Assembly: GCA_963924555.1 (NCBI GenBank)
Contig: OZ004581.1
Location: forward strand, 248,001 to 312,000
DNA from: Crambe crambe
Lineage: Eukaryota > Porifera > Demospongiae > Poecilosclerida > Crambeidae
Reading direction: 5' to 3'
DNA: 64,000 bases
In this document: piece after piece, positions 1 to 11,248 of the stretch
How positions within the stretch are numbered: the first letter of the stretch is position 1
Layout of the letters: the number at the start of each line of letters is the position of its first letter
Notes under the pieces: model-generated
Databases searched by the model: none
The model's input: the letters and a program-made list of their open reading frames with translations, nothing else
Told to the model about the DNA's origin: nothing
Made by a program: the position numbers and the translations under genes

Positions 1-203
1 TCAATTTTTAAATGAGACCAATAACACTCAAATGTGAATCTAAGCTTCACTGTGGTGTCTAGATTGAGCGTTAAAACCTTTTGGTCACAACTTCCATTTT
101 CAGCAAGGCTGTAGCAGACTTGGGAAATTGCCAATCACTCAGATGTGCATTCATTGTGATTCATTATTCCTGTAACTATCGCTAAATGATTGCTTGTATT
201 CAG
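1..203. repeat. Intron with dispersed repeat (AATGTGAATCTAAGC family)
   Basis: The first 180 bases hold a copy of a repeat built around AATGTGAATCTAAGC followed by a GTCTAGATT block. The same blocks occur several times at 55865-56230 and in part near 34925. The stretch lies upstream of the first visible receptor exon and ends in its acceptor at 202-203. Confidence 0.6.
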
Positions 204-2328
204 ATTGGTTGCAAGTTTGTGACTGCACTACTCCACTACTTATTCCTGTCTGCATTCTGTTGGATGTTGTGTGAAGGGGTCATGCTCTACCTCATGCTGT
301 GGGTCGTTTTCTCCAGCCTCTCCAAGAAATGGTGGTTCTTCCTCCTCCTAGGATGGTGTAAGAGTTTATTAGAATATAGGACACTCCGAAAGAGGACAAC
401 CTCTCAATCCAAAAGCATATATACACTCTATACAAAATAATATCCAAAAGAGGATCAAAGGATAAAACACTAGGTCCATTAGGTTCCACTGTATAATTTT
501 GCATTGTTACTACTTGACCTTTCACCTTTCAGTTCCTCCGGTTATCTTCGTGGTCATTGGATTAGCAACTAGTCTGAGTGGATATGCTGTGTATGATACC
601 ACTGGAAAGATTCGATTGTGAGTTGCATTGCTCTCTCTCTACTGATCAGTTATATCATGTGACTTCTTCTTTGTTTGTTTGTTTATCTGTCTGTCTGTTA
701 ATTTGTTTGTCTGTCTGTTTGTTTCCTCCCTCGTAGTTGTTGGTTATCTTCGGCTGCAGGAATACATGCAATTTGGAACTTTGTGGCACCCATGCTGGCG
801 ATAATTCTAGTCAGTAAAGATAAAAACAGCATGGGATACCTCCAAATTCAAATGGACACACTTGGGCCCAGCCTTTTGTCCTTAGTAGAGAGGTCGTCCT
901 CTTTTGGAAGTATTTGTAAATAATAGATTGTCCTTTGTTGAGAGGTTTGTCCTCTTTCAGAGTGTCCTTTATTGGAGGTTCCATGGTGTTGAGAGGTTTG
1001 TTCTCTTCTTTATTGGATATTCCACTGTATTGATCTCTGCAGATAAATGTCGTGTTTCTCGTGTTGGTGCTTGTGAGTCTTGTTCGTAGTCGATCCAAGA
1101 AGCAGCAAGTGAAGGATAAAGGAAAGAGGATTGATTTAGTCACGTAAGTCATCGCCATCTTTTTACTGTATATTCACTCTCCTCCCCCTCCCCTCCCCTT
1201 TATTCTCCTTCCCCTCCCCCTTTCCCCTCCCCTATCTTCTCCTTCCCCTCCTCCCCCTTTCTTCTCCCCCTTCTCCTCCTCCTTTCCCTCTCTCTCCCCC
1301 CCCTCTTCTCCTAAATCCCACCTCCTCCTCCCCCCCCCCCCCCAAATACTTCATACCTTCCTGCTTGACCCCTGTTGACCTGCGTAGGTCCACTATCAAA
1401 GCCTCGATCATCCTTCTTCCTCTCTTGGGACTCACGTGGGTCTTTGGTCTCTTTGCTGTCAACCAAAACACCGTTGTGTTTGCATGGATATTCACAATCT
1501 TGAATGCTTTCCAAGGTGTCGCTATCTTCGTGCTTCATGTGCTTCGACATGAAAAGGTAATCCAGTGGAACTTTCAAATAATGGACACGCCTTAGAGATT
1601 ATATACAAACGATTGTCCTTTGTTGAGAGGTTTGTCCTCTTTCGGAGTGTCCAGTTTTCCAGTGGAACCTGGTCAGGGGGGTTTCACTGTATGTGTTCAG
1701 GGGGTTCCACTTAGGGCAAGGGAAGATATTTTATTACCTTCTCTTTTGGCAGATTTGGGGAAAATGTAAGAAGAAATATCATCTCTTTGAGTCCACCACA
1801 TCAAAGAACTCCAACAGTCAGGTATGCTATGATCAAACTAAAAAGCAGCATCAAGCCTTCTCAGGAGTTTACATTGTTACGTTTCCCACAGTATATTAAA
1901 TGCAGGGTGGGCCACCCTGTTTGGATATAGAACTTCAAAGAAAGTGGGCTGGGTCTATGGCACTATATTATTCTCATGAATATACTTAAACACCCTGTTT
2001 GAAAGTACAGCTAGAAGAGCCTCTGTTGTTGATAGTCAACCATGTGAATCATTGTTTATAACAGGCCATATACAAGAAAAAGGATCATAGTGGAACAGGT
2101 TCCACTTCAGGGGGAACTGAATTTTCGCTCAAGACAAAGGAATCTGGGATATCGTATGGAGATGAAAGCAAGAATAAAGAAGAAGGGAGCAATGCTAGCT
2201 TGGTTGGGGAAGAAAACGAATATTCTCTGCAGGTAATGGAGGCACCAGAGCCAAGCAAACATGATCTTTCCACTCAAGGAGGAGAGGATACTCAAAGTAT
2301 TGACTTCAGATCGGAGGAAAAAGCTTGA
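204..2328 (+). CDS. Adhesion-type GPCR, 3' part of the gene (7TM domain from TM3 and cytoplasmic tail)
   Basis: This is the C-terminal half of a class B2 (adhesion) receptor; the extracellular part lies upstream of the window. Seven exons join in frame: 204-357, 533-617, 737-809, 1043-1143, 1388-1556, 1753-1821 and 2065-2328 (TGA at 2326). The first exon encodes TM3 with the conserved Cys and the LLHYLFLSAFCWML pattern typical of adhesion GPCRs. The next exons give TM4, TM5 (WNFVAPMLAIIL) and a basic loop. Exon 1388-1556 gives TM6 with LLGLTWVFGLF and TM7 with FTILNAFQGVAIFVLHVL, both family signatures. The tail is Ser/Glu/Lys-rich and hydrophilic. The ligand cannot be read. Class B2 rather than class B1 is favoured by the TM6 and TM7 motifs. 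The donor after 809 (GTCAGT) was chosen because it keeps the frame. Confidence 0.88.
366..494 (-). mobile_element. MITE-like repeat copy (reverse orientation)
   Basis: A copy of the CAGTGGAACC/GGTTCCACTG family lies inside a receptor intron. It ends in GGTTCCACTGTA and contains the internal blocks GAGGACAACCTCTC and ACTCTATACAAAATAA in reverse orientation. Confidence 0.65.
840..990 (+). mobile_element. MITE-like repeat copy
   Basis: This intronic copy runs from an ATGGACACACTTGGG block to a GTCCTTTATTGGAGG block ending GGTTCCA. The internal paired segments GAGAGGTCGTCCTCTTTT and GAGAGGTTTGTCCTCTTTC are both present. Confidence 0.7.
1170..1376 (+). repeat. Pyrimidine (CCCCTCC-like) tract ending near a 3' splice site
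   Basis: About 200 bases of almost pure C/T on the coding strand lie in the intron just before the receptor exon starting at 1388. The tract is imperfect (CTCCCC, CCTCC, TTCTCC blocks) and ends in a C14-like run. Confidence 0.8.
1560..1675 (+). mobile_element. MITE-like repeat copy (shortened)
   Basis: The copy starts CCAGTGGAACTTT and ends near CCAGTGGAACCT at 1657-1675. It carries the TTGTTGAGAGGTTTGTCCTC core and lacks part of the left half. Confidence 0.6.
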
Positions 2329-3023
2329 GTGAATAAGAACTGATAGAGTACTACATCATTAGACTATAATTAGCTTCTTTTTTCTTTTTTTTTTAATCAT
2401 ATACAATCAGTAAAAACAGCTTTAAAGTTTCAGTCCACCTAAACATTAAATTTTTGACCCCCACCCCATGGCCCTGATGACCCCAGTCCACAGCCTGATG
2501 ATTGACCCTACCTGACCTGAACCCAACTAGTTAACTTGCTAGCTAGCTAGTTGGATAGTCCTGTTGCTATAGCTAGCTAGCTAGCTAGTTACCAAAGAAT
2601 GGACCTCTTAATTAATTGCTTGTGGCCATTCAAGAGTCTCAGAAACTCTACAACAGGGAATACTTTAGCCAGCTAATTATCACTATATGCTACAGAATCT
2701 CCACAAATCCTTAACTATAGCTAGGTAGTGTACATATCATAGAGTACGTTATAGTACTGTACACTCTAAGTAGGGATGACTCATAAAACATTTTCCTTAT
2801 GGATAAGACACACTGCAAAAAAGTTGGATGTCTGTACTTAATTTGAATTTCATTCCTGGATGTCTCATGTTCAGTAACTAGGTGAAATATGAGTAATTTA
2901 CAATAATTATAAAGTCCTTTATAGGCTGGAATTAGATCTGGCTATAGAGCACTTCTTGTTTCGTGTAACAATCCAGTTAGCTATTCTTTGTGGCAGCACA
3001 ATAGTTAGCTTGTTATAGTGAAG
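2329..3023. other. Intergenic region, no gene seen
   Basis: This holds the 3' UTR of the adhesion receptor and the upstream region of the Reeler/Calx-beta gene. It contains long GCTAGCTA runs around 2535-2590. I see no canonical AATAAA on the plus strand close to the stop and no ORF worth naming. Confidence 0.6.
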
Positions 3024-6000
3024 ATGTACTATTCCACTGCTCTTCTTCTGTTTCTCTTTGGGACTACTTCTAAAGTGAGCATTGTTGAGTGCTTTTCAAA
3101 TGGACCTCCAGCAGGTGCCTGTTCCAATCTGTCCCCTGACCCTTCGCAACATGGAGCTCTACCGCAGAGCACTCCAGTGCCATATTCTGTGGACCTCTCC
3201 GAACTAATGAACCCCTTGGGTGGAGAGTTATCATATGTCCCTGGTGCGACCTACACCTGTAAGTAGCCTTTGTTTGTTTAAGGTGGTCAAGACTTCATAA
3301 TTATTATACAAGCAATTATCGGTTTAGCCCCAGGCAGAGCTCTGCCCCTGTGGCCCAAATGCTAATTGGTGCCAATTGATGCAAACAGGGGGGAATAGGA
3401 GCTTAGGGTTGTGAAACCGGTCATAATTATTATCTGACATCTGTTAATAAACGTTGCAGTAATCAGCTATCTCCTTTACATGCAGTACGCGTCAATGGCA
3501 CGAACCAATTTAGAGGGGTTTTTGTCCAAGGTCGCTTGGAAGCTGATGGCACCACACCAGCTGGCACTTTCGTTGCCACCGATCCCTTGACAAGGCTCAG
3601 TACCTGCACACCTCAACAGGAAAGTCTAGTTAATTAGAAGTAGCTAGCAATAGCTTGTGAATTAATGTGAATTAATATATATAGTCTTTAGGTAGTTTCT
3701 TTTTTGTTCCCTTCTCGTTTAGCTACTTCATTTCGTGAAAGGAGGGGGGTGGGAAAATGGGGATCTATATGATGGGAATAGGAAGGAGGGTCACAGTAGA
3801 ACTGGAGGTGGCCCAGGGCTGGCTCATCCAATTTAATATTGGGTAGGCCACTTTGAGGTGAAAGATGTTACCTCTATCATAGCTATCACTGATAACAGCA
3901 GCGGTATTCCCTTAGCAGAGCACATGACATGCTTATTTTACATGATCAATGGAGTGTGTAGTTTCAACGCCTTCCTTATTATGGGTTTGCTAAATAAAGA
4001 TTTCTTTTAGTTTTCACATTAATTGGTAAAATATCTGACTGGTGCATGATTACTAGCTAGCTATATGAGGCAGGGGAGGTCTAGTAAAATTTAGCTGGTG
4101 TAGCTAGCTACGTAGCTGTAGCTAGAACTGAAGCAGACTGACTGTGAGTAACTAATTATAACTACATAGGTTATATTATTACTTTATGGATTTAGCTGTT
4201 GTATATTTGGTGCATATAGATTGGAATTACACATATTTCTGCAGTCGACAAGAACTCTATAATGACCCAAGAACTCTATAATGACACTTGCATTAATATT
4301 GCTATTAATGCAAGTGTCATTCCACAGTAAGCCTGGCTTTAGCTAGCTATTAATGCAAGTGTCATTCCACAGTAAGCCTGGCTTTAGCTAGCTATTAATG
4401 CAAGTGTCATTCCACAGTAAGCCTGGCTTTAGCTAGCTATTAATGCAAGTGTCATTCCACAGTAAGCCTGGCTTTAGCTAGCTATTAATGCAAGTGTCAT
4501 TCCACAGTAAGCCTGGCTTTAGCTAGCTATTAATGTAAGTGTCATTCCACAGTAAGCCTGGCTTTAGCTAGCTATTAATGCAAGTGTCATTCCACAGTAA
4601 GCCTGGCTTTAGCTAGCTATTAATGCAAGTGTCATTCCACAGTAAGCCTGGCTTTAGCTAGCTATTAATGCAAGTGTCATTCCACAGTAAGCCTGGCTTT
4701 AGCTAGCTATTAATGCAAGTGTCATTCCACAGTAAGCCTGGCTTTAGCTAGCTATTAATGTAAGTGTCATTCCACAGTAAGCCTGGCTTTAGCTAGCTAT
4801 TAATGCAAGTGTCATTCCACAGTAAGCCTGGCTTTAGCTAGCTATTAATGCAAGTGTCATTCCACAGTAAGCCTGGCTTTAGCTAGCTATTAATGTAAGT
4901 GTCATTCCACAGTAAGCCTGGCTTTAGCTAGCTATTAATGCAAGTGTCATTCCACAGTAAGCCTGGCTTTAGCTAGCTATTAATGCAAGTGTCATTCCAC
5001 AGTAAGCCTGGCTTTAGCTAGCTATTAATGCAAGTGTCATTCCACAGTAAGCCTGGCTTTAGCTAGCTATTAATGCAAGTGTCATTCCACAGTAAGCCTG
5101 GCTTTAGCTAGCTATTAATGCAAGTGTCATTCCACAGTAAGCCTGGCTTTAGCTAGCTATTAATGCAAGTGTCATTCCACAGTAAGCCTGGCTTTAGCTA
5201 GCTATTAATGCAAGTGTCATTCCACAGTAAGCCTGGCTTTAGCTAGCTATTAATGTAAGTGTCATTCCACAGTAAGCCTGGCTTTAGCTAGCTATTAATG
5301 CAAGTGTCATTCCACAGTAAGCCTGGCTTTAGCTAGCTATTAATGCAAGTGTCATTCCACAGTAAGCCTGGCTTTAGCTAGCTATTAATGCAAGTGTCAT
5401 TCCACAGTAAGCCTGGCTTTAGCTAGCTATTAATGCAAGTGTCATTCCACAGTAAGCCTGGCTTTAGCTAGCTATTAATGCAAGTGTCATTCCACAGTAA
5501 GCCTGGCTTTAGCTAGCTATTAATGCAAGTGTCATTCCACAGTAAGCCTGGCTTTAGCTAGCTATTAATGCAAGTGTCATTCCACAGTAAGCCTGGCTTT
5601 AGCTAGCTATTAATGCAAGTGTCATTCCACAGTAAGCCTGGCTTTAGCTAGCTATTAATGCAAGTGTCATTCCACAGTAAGCCTGGCTTTAGCTAGCTAT
5701 TAATGCAAGTGTCATTCCACAGTAAGCCTGGCTTTAGCTAGCTATTAATGTAAGTGTCATTCCACAGTAGCCTAGCTATATTATAAGTGGGCTAGAAGAA
5801 TGGATTATTAAGATGCAATCAATTGATTCAACATGCACATGCATGATATGAATATGAACTTGAACTTAATATGGCTAATAATTGACACTAGCTAAAGCCA
5901 GGTGCGGTTTGGTAAGGGCTTGTTGCTAAGGAGATAGAAACTCTATATATTTGATACTCAAACTCCTGACCATGCCAGGCACCGCAGGCACATGCACAGC

Positions 6001-9000
6001 TTCTGGTAGAGAAAAGGCTGCTATGTAGCCACATATTAGCTAGCTGATTTTACTTAACTACTTCTGGGGTTTTAACTATTCATCAAACAGCTGGTACCTG
6101 GTGCAGCTTAGCATCAGGAGTCAATAGATATTGATTGTCTTTCAAGTTGTGAGGATGTTGACACACCTTTTAAGTTATCTGTTTCATTATTCAGCCTCCC
6201 CTTCTGAGAATCAAACAGCGAATAATGAAGGTTTCTAGTAATTAAGTAGTGACTATTTATTCAATGTGTTCTTGGCTTAGTTGCCATACATAAAGTAGTC
6301 GAGAAAGATAGACATATAGCCCTCGAGCAGCTATGGCTACATTTTTTGCCAAGTATTTAAGTCTACAAGTTGCAAGAAGGTGAGCCATTAGTACAGCTAG
6401 CTATAGAGTGGAGTTCATCTCAGCTTCTCCCCCTCCTTCCCAGCCAACACCTCTCAACAATTCAATCACTTGGTATTGGATGATCATGAAGTGGTGCACG
6501 GAGGTCGTGTGGATCTGGTTGACCATGATTGTAGACCTAAAAGATACAATGGAAGCATAAGGTAGTTTTCGACTATCCTATGACCAATGGTAAGTTCTTT
6601 TGTTCACACAGTTTTAAAGGACACCCCACAGGTATTGAACAGAAGATAGAGGGAGATGATACCCACTTATCTTCACCAACTTGAAAACACTTTGATTTTT
6701 TTTTTATGAATATGTCGCATCAAACTATGCGCGTACACGAGTGTAATGATGCGCGTGGTTATATTGCTCAGGCTTGCCATAATAGCTAACCATTGTATAC
6801 TCTTGATGTATTGATGTATTTATATTTTGCTGCTGTTTGTTCACCAATATAATTATTTATGGCTCTTTTTTCTTCTTCTTCGTCTTTTTCTCCCCTGTTG
6901 TATATTAAATACAGTACCAGGTGGAAATAATAGTATTGAAGTGGCATTGGAGAGAATGTTTTACTCAGCTGTGGAAGGAGGACAGTTTGAAGTGTGTGTG
7001 GTCGGTACTGGAGGAGTTGTGGACACCGTTGGTGGCAGAGTGATCTCCCTAATGCGCTCTTATCGTGTTGGTAAGTAAGAAGTAATCTTTAACAAAGCAT
7101 TTAGCTATCATTATTAATTTTAACTCAACAACATTAATGGTAGCAGTCTAGCATACGTAACTGTCTATTTTGAAAAAACATTTCCGAAAAAAAAGATGTA
7201 GGGATGACCATTGCTCAAAAAAAGAAAAGAAAAAAAAAGAAAACAGTAATAAAGAAACAAGGCTACAGGAAATAATAAAACATCCCCAATGGACATACTG
7301 AGACCATGCATTTTGTATTTTGTAACCATCTAGTTAGCTAGAATAATTCTGAAGATAAAAATTGCTCACTATTTACTATAGCCAAGAGGACATCAGGTCG
7401 AGGTCTGTCCTCTTTTGGCGAAAAGCTCTGGGATAATAATTAGGAATATTTCATCCATTGTTCCATTGTCATTTCAGGATCTGCACAGTTTATGGACAAC
7501 TTCAGTCTCCCCATGAACTTCACTGTGGGCAATTCGGTCTGTATGACTTTCACCACAGTCGACAACAACTTCCTCAATGCTGACAACACCTTGTTCCTTC
7601 AGCTCATAGTGCCATCAGACCAGCCACTTGTCTCCATTGCAGCTGGCAGGGGGAGATCTGAAGTACAAGTCATCGATGATGAAAGTGAGTGATGTAACTA
7701 ATGGCTAATTATAAATATCAAATTTCTTATTCCGGGCGACATAATCTGCTGAGACTTCTACAGTAGGTATGTGAGCAATAGATTTGGTATGCATGTCATA
7801 TCCTCCAACTTTGAGAAGTCTCAGTAGTTTCAACCCAAGTTTACGTAACCCTGCACTTTATTATAAATTAGACCAATGACTGCAGTTATAGCTATATCAT
7901 TCAATAGAAACTAGCTTCACTTTCACACATTAATGATTATTTTAATCTGATGCTTTCTTCTTCTTCTCTCCAGTTGTGACTGTTAGTTTCACTCGGGCAA
8001 CATACACCGTCAGAGAAGACGCTAACTCTGTGCAAGTTTGTCTCCAATTGAGTGGAGCATCAGCTCCAATAACGCGACCAATCAGAATGCAGGTTCAAAC
8101 TGCTGATGGAACTGCTATTGGTGAGTCTGTCTGAATGACATCAACAGTGGGACCTCAGAATAATGGACACGCTTAGGACTCATCCTTTTGTCCACTGTAG
8201 AGAGGTTGTCCTCTTTTGGAGGTTATTTTGTATAGAGTGTATATACAAAGGTACTCTAAATCATCCTTCGTTGGGAGGTTTGTCCTCTTTCAGTGTGTTC
8301 TTTATCTGCATATTTAATGACTGCCTTACTAAAATTGTTGTTTATTGCTTCATTTAGCTGGTACGGATTATGAAAGGGTTAAGATGATCACAGCCTTCCA
8401 GATAAGCAGCGTGTCCGGTGATAACTCGTGCTTCATGGTTGAAATTGCTGACGACTCACAATTAAATGGAGACAGAACTTTCCAAGTTTCATCCTTACTC
8501 ATGGATTTGAATGTGTGTTTTGGAGCAATAAGTTCTGCTACAGTGCTTATCCAGGACAATGAAGGTAGGACTGGAGGTATTTCTTGTGAATTAAGCTGAT
8601 AGCTAGTGTGATCATAGAAATGTCAATAAAGTGACTAAGTATAAGACAATCCATCTGTGCAGTGAGTAGTCCAGATACCTCTTTGAATTTCCCAAGAAAT
8701 AGAATCTATAGGTGGCTATCATCCTGAATGCCTTTAAAAGAAAATGTACGTACCTACTGTGGTATTATCCTAGCAGGAGAGAACTGGAATAATAGCAACC
8801 ATTATTCTTAGTTGGTATGTAGCCAGGCCCAATTCCGAGAATCACCAAACAACTTGCTAATTAACATTTCACAACATTCCAAGAGTCAATTCGGACACCT
8901 TAGCAACTCTAATATGCATTAGCTAGCTATGGAGTTTTGATGGGAGTTTTATTTTAATCGTGTGCCGTCATTATGCTGTCATACCATGTGATACTGTTAC

Positions 9001-10998
9001 ATTGCATTATACCATGTGACTCTGAGGACTGGCTATGTTGCATCATTCCAAATAGTAGTTAAGCGTATACAGTATTCTGTTATACTGTGATGCACTGTGT
9101 TGCATTGTGTTGCACTGTGCTGCATTGTGTTGCACTGTGTTGCACTGTGTAGCACTGTGTAGCATTGTATTGCATTGTGTTGCACTGTGTTGCACTGTAT
9201 CTGCATTGCATTGTGTTACACTGTGTTGCATTGTGTTACACTGCATTGCACTGAGTTGCATTGTGTTACACTGTGTTGCATAGTGTTTTACTGAGTTGCA
9301 TAGTGTTTTACTGTGTTATTGTTACTTTCCAGTGTGCACTGCTCAGTTCATCAACAACACACCCAGAGTAACTGGAAACCTCATAGAAGTGGACCTTCCT
9401 GCATGTGTGATGTCGGCCATGTGTAGTGTCACCAGTAGAGCTGCACGACCTTGTGAGTTACATAGCTATAAACCAAGTTCCACACCTGGGCAATGGAGGG
9501 CTTAGCTACCAGCTAGCTAGTTCTAGCTATATCACATATAATATAGCTAGCTAATTGAACTTAGAAGATTGAAGTTACCGCATGGGATTAGCTAGCTACC
9601 CAGCTCAGGAAATATACAGTCCAGTTTCAAAATGATGACATCCAATTTTGTTCGTGTGTGTATATCAGTGTATGAGTGTAGCAATTCCAGCCAGCTGCAT
9701 CAGAGGTGTCTTGCTCTGTAGCTACTTCTAGTTCTAAGAGAAAGTGGGGACCTTATAGTGCTTCTATAATATTATTAGTTTGTGAATAATAACTAGGGGC
9801 CTTAGTTATGCAAGTGCTTTTGGAACTATGCATTAATAAGGATGAAAGATCAGCTACCAGTTTGATACAGTGGAACCTCTGAAAAATGGACACACTTGGG
9901 ACCCAGCCTTTAGTAGAGACCAGTAGCTATATACAAATGTAGATGGTCCTTTGTTGTCAGTTTGTCCTTTTGTCGGGTTCCAATGAGTTTGGAAGTAGCC
10001 ACAACTGCATATCGTAACTCTTCATCCTCCCTTACGTGTGTATAGGTTCTGGGAACTCTACCTACAGTGAAACTATAACTCGGAATCCAAGGTCAAATGT
10101 CGTCGTCAGCGCCACAATTAATGGACAGATATCAACAATCTCACGTAACCTGAGAAGAGGTCAGTGTACAACTGTTAATGGAGCTACTCAGCCTAGCTAC
10201 AGTTTAATTTCAATATAGCTACCACACAGACTTCATCATGATGAACAGGTTTGAGCTCTAAGTTGACAGCAGTGATTAGAGCTCAGGAGTCATTTCAAAG
10301 TGCATGTTCTGAATACTTAATGCTTGGAAATCTGTAGCTAGCTATGCTTAGCATAATTGATGTATGTATAGCTTTAATATGAAGGGTCAGAAAGCCAGTC
10401 AAGAATCTTATTTTGATAATTATATAGCATGCCAAATATAAGCCATGTAAAGAGCTACAAGTAATAGCACGTGTTTATTGAATGACGTCACATGATGTTA
10501 TGATGATGATGATTATAGATTTTATCCAGTGTGACCTCCACTTCATCAACCAACAGTTCACCATCAACAGCAACAGATCTGTGACTTTCGAATTTGAAGG
10601 CACGGGACCTAATAGTGTGGTACAGGTCTCTCAGTTCAACTGCTTCTTGGATGGCAATGCGTCACCCTGTAAGACTATAGCCCCAGCCAAGTATATACCT
10701 ACTTCATGTAGCTAGCTTTTGGGCCTAAGCCTGTCCTCAGCTCAGTTGCACTTTATGTCATGAATCCTATCTTTCTTACATACGTAGATGATACCATTTA
10801 CGATTCCTCCCATCAATAGCTACATATCTAACTAAAATACTCCCTCTCTCACATCCCATCTCACTAACTTCTGCAGGTACCTCCCCCTACACCACTGCCC
10901 CACTTACAGTGGGGGGCCATACTATGTTGATACGACCCATCTCTATCTCTGGTTGTAGGCGTGTCAATGGAAGGACTGTTACATTCACAATAGTGTAA
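3024..10998 (+). CDS. Secreted Reeler-like, Calx-beta protein with a shared C-terminal module
   Basis: Predicted exons are 3024-3258, 3486-3623, 6915-7070, 7478-7684, 7974-8120, 8358-8564, 9333-9452, 10046-10159, 10519-10668 and 10877-10998 (TAA), about 531 residues, with every intron in phase 1. The start codon at 3024 opens a signal peptide (MYYSTALLLFLFG). Exons 1-2 resemble a Reeler domain: GAC near the N-terminus, a YVPGATY strand, then FRGFFVQGR and a Cys. Exons 3-6 give two Calx-beta repeats; the pair of 147 and 207 nt exons is the typical one. The last four exons encode a Cys-bearing module that recurs in the Calx-beta gene at 53099-64000. No membrane segment is visible, so the product is probably an extracellular matrix or surface-associated protein. 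The weakest point is the exon 2 donor at 3624 (GTCTAG). If it is not used, translation stops at 3637 and exons 1-2 form a separate short gene. Confidence 0.72.
4250..4285 (+). repeat. Short direct repeat AAGAACTCTATAATGAC x2
   Basis: Two adjacent copies lie immediately left of the hairpin and the 45 bp array in the large intron of the Reeler/Calx-beta gene. Confidence 0.8.
4281..4320. repeat. Perfect 18 bp inverted repeat at the left edge of the minisatellite
   Basis: The left arm 4281-4298 (ATGACACTTGCATTAATA) is the exact reverse complement of 4303-4320, with a 4-base loop TTGC. The right arm is the start of the first array unit, so the array begins with a reversed copy of part of its own unit. 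Confidence 0.95.
4306..5786 (+). repeat. 45 bp minisatellite, about 33 nearly identical copies
   Basis: The unit starts TAATGCAAGTGTCATTCC and ends GGCTTTAGCTAGCTAT; the period is exactly 45 bp (four units per 180 bases). The only substitution seen is C to T in TAATG(C/T)AAGT, in units starting 4531, 4756, 4891, 5251 and 5746. The last unit is truncated (ACAGTAGCCTAGC). All frames are stopped by TAA or TAG, so it is not coding. It sits in the 3.3 kb intron between the Reeler and Calx-beta exons. A reversed piece of the unit (CTAGCTAAAGCCAGG) follows at about 5888. Confidence 0.97.
8146..8305 (+). mobile_element. MITE-like repeat copy
   Basis: The copy runs from ACAGTGGGACCTC to GTGTTCTTTATC in an intron between the two exons of a Calx-beta repeat. 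It carries the internal TTTTGTATAGAGTGTAT block. Confidence 0.7.
9065..9325 (+). repeat. Degenerate short tandem repeat (TGTGTTGCACTG-like)
   Basis: About 250 bases of 10-12 base units such as TGTGTTGCATTG lie in the intron directly before the exon at 9333. The minus-strand ORF through it (Met-Gln-Cys-Asn rich) is an artefact of the repeat. Confidence 0.85.
9866..9990 (+). mobile_element. MITE-like repeat copy inside the segmental duplication
   Basis: It starts ACAGTGGAACCTC and ends near GGGTTCCAATG. A matching, further decayed copy sits at 16140-16252, so the insertion predates the duplication. Confidence 0.65.
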
Positions 10999-11248
10999 CC
11001 ATGCCAACAACCACAAACTATAAGAACTTAGTAGCTAACTGATTAGTTATGGCTAGAGAAATACTTTTAAAAAAAAGATAGGTCAGTATGGTAGTTATGT
11101 ACTGTGTATTAATTGATACTATAACTGCTGGCAATCAGTGACTATAATATATTATTGTTATGGGATGTAACAAAAAACATACAGAGAAGAATTTGACAAA
11201 GCTAATTAGCTATTACTTAAAAAGAGCAGTTAGTTAGATCTAGCACTT
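10999..11248. other. Short intergenic gap between convergent genes
   Basis: 250 bases separate the stop of the Calx-beta gene (+) from the stop of the first 7TM gene (-). It is AT-rich and must hold both 3' ends, so the two 3' UTRs are likely to be very short or to overlap. Confidence 0.6.

Noticed and set aside
4306-5786. Regular array that could be taken for a CRISPR array
   Set aside because: Units are contiguous with a 45 bp period and no variable spacers, and the context is an animal intron.
6442-6562. Possible extra exon of the Reeler/Calx-beta gene (starting after a CCCAG acceptor, ending before GTAGTT)
   Set aside because: No frame gives both matching entry phase and the phase 1 needed by the next exon, and the translation shows no Reeler or Calx-beta feature.
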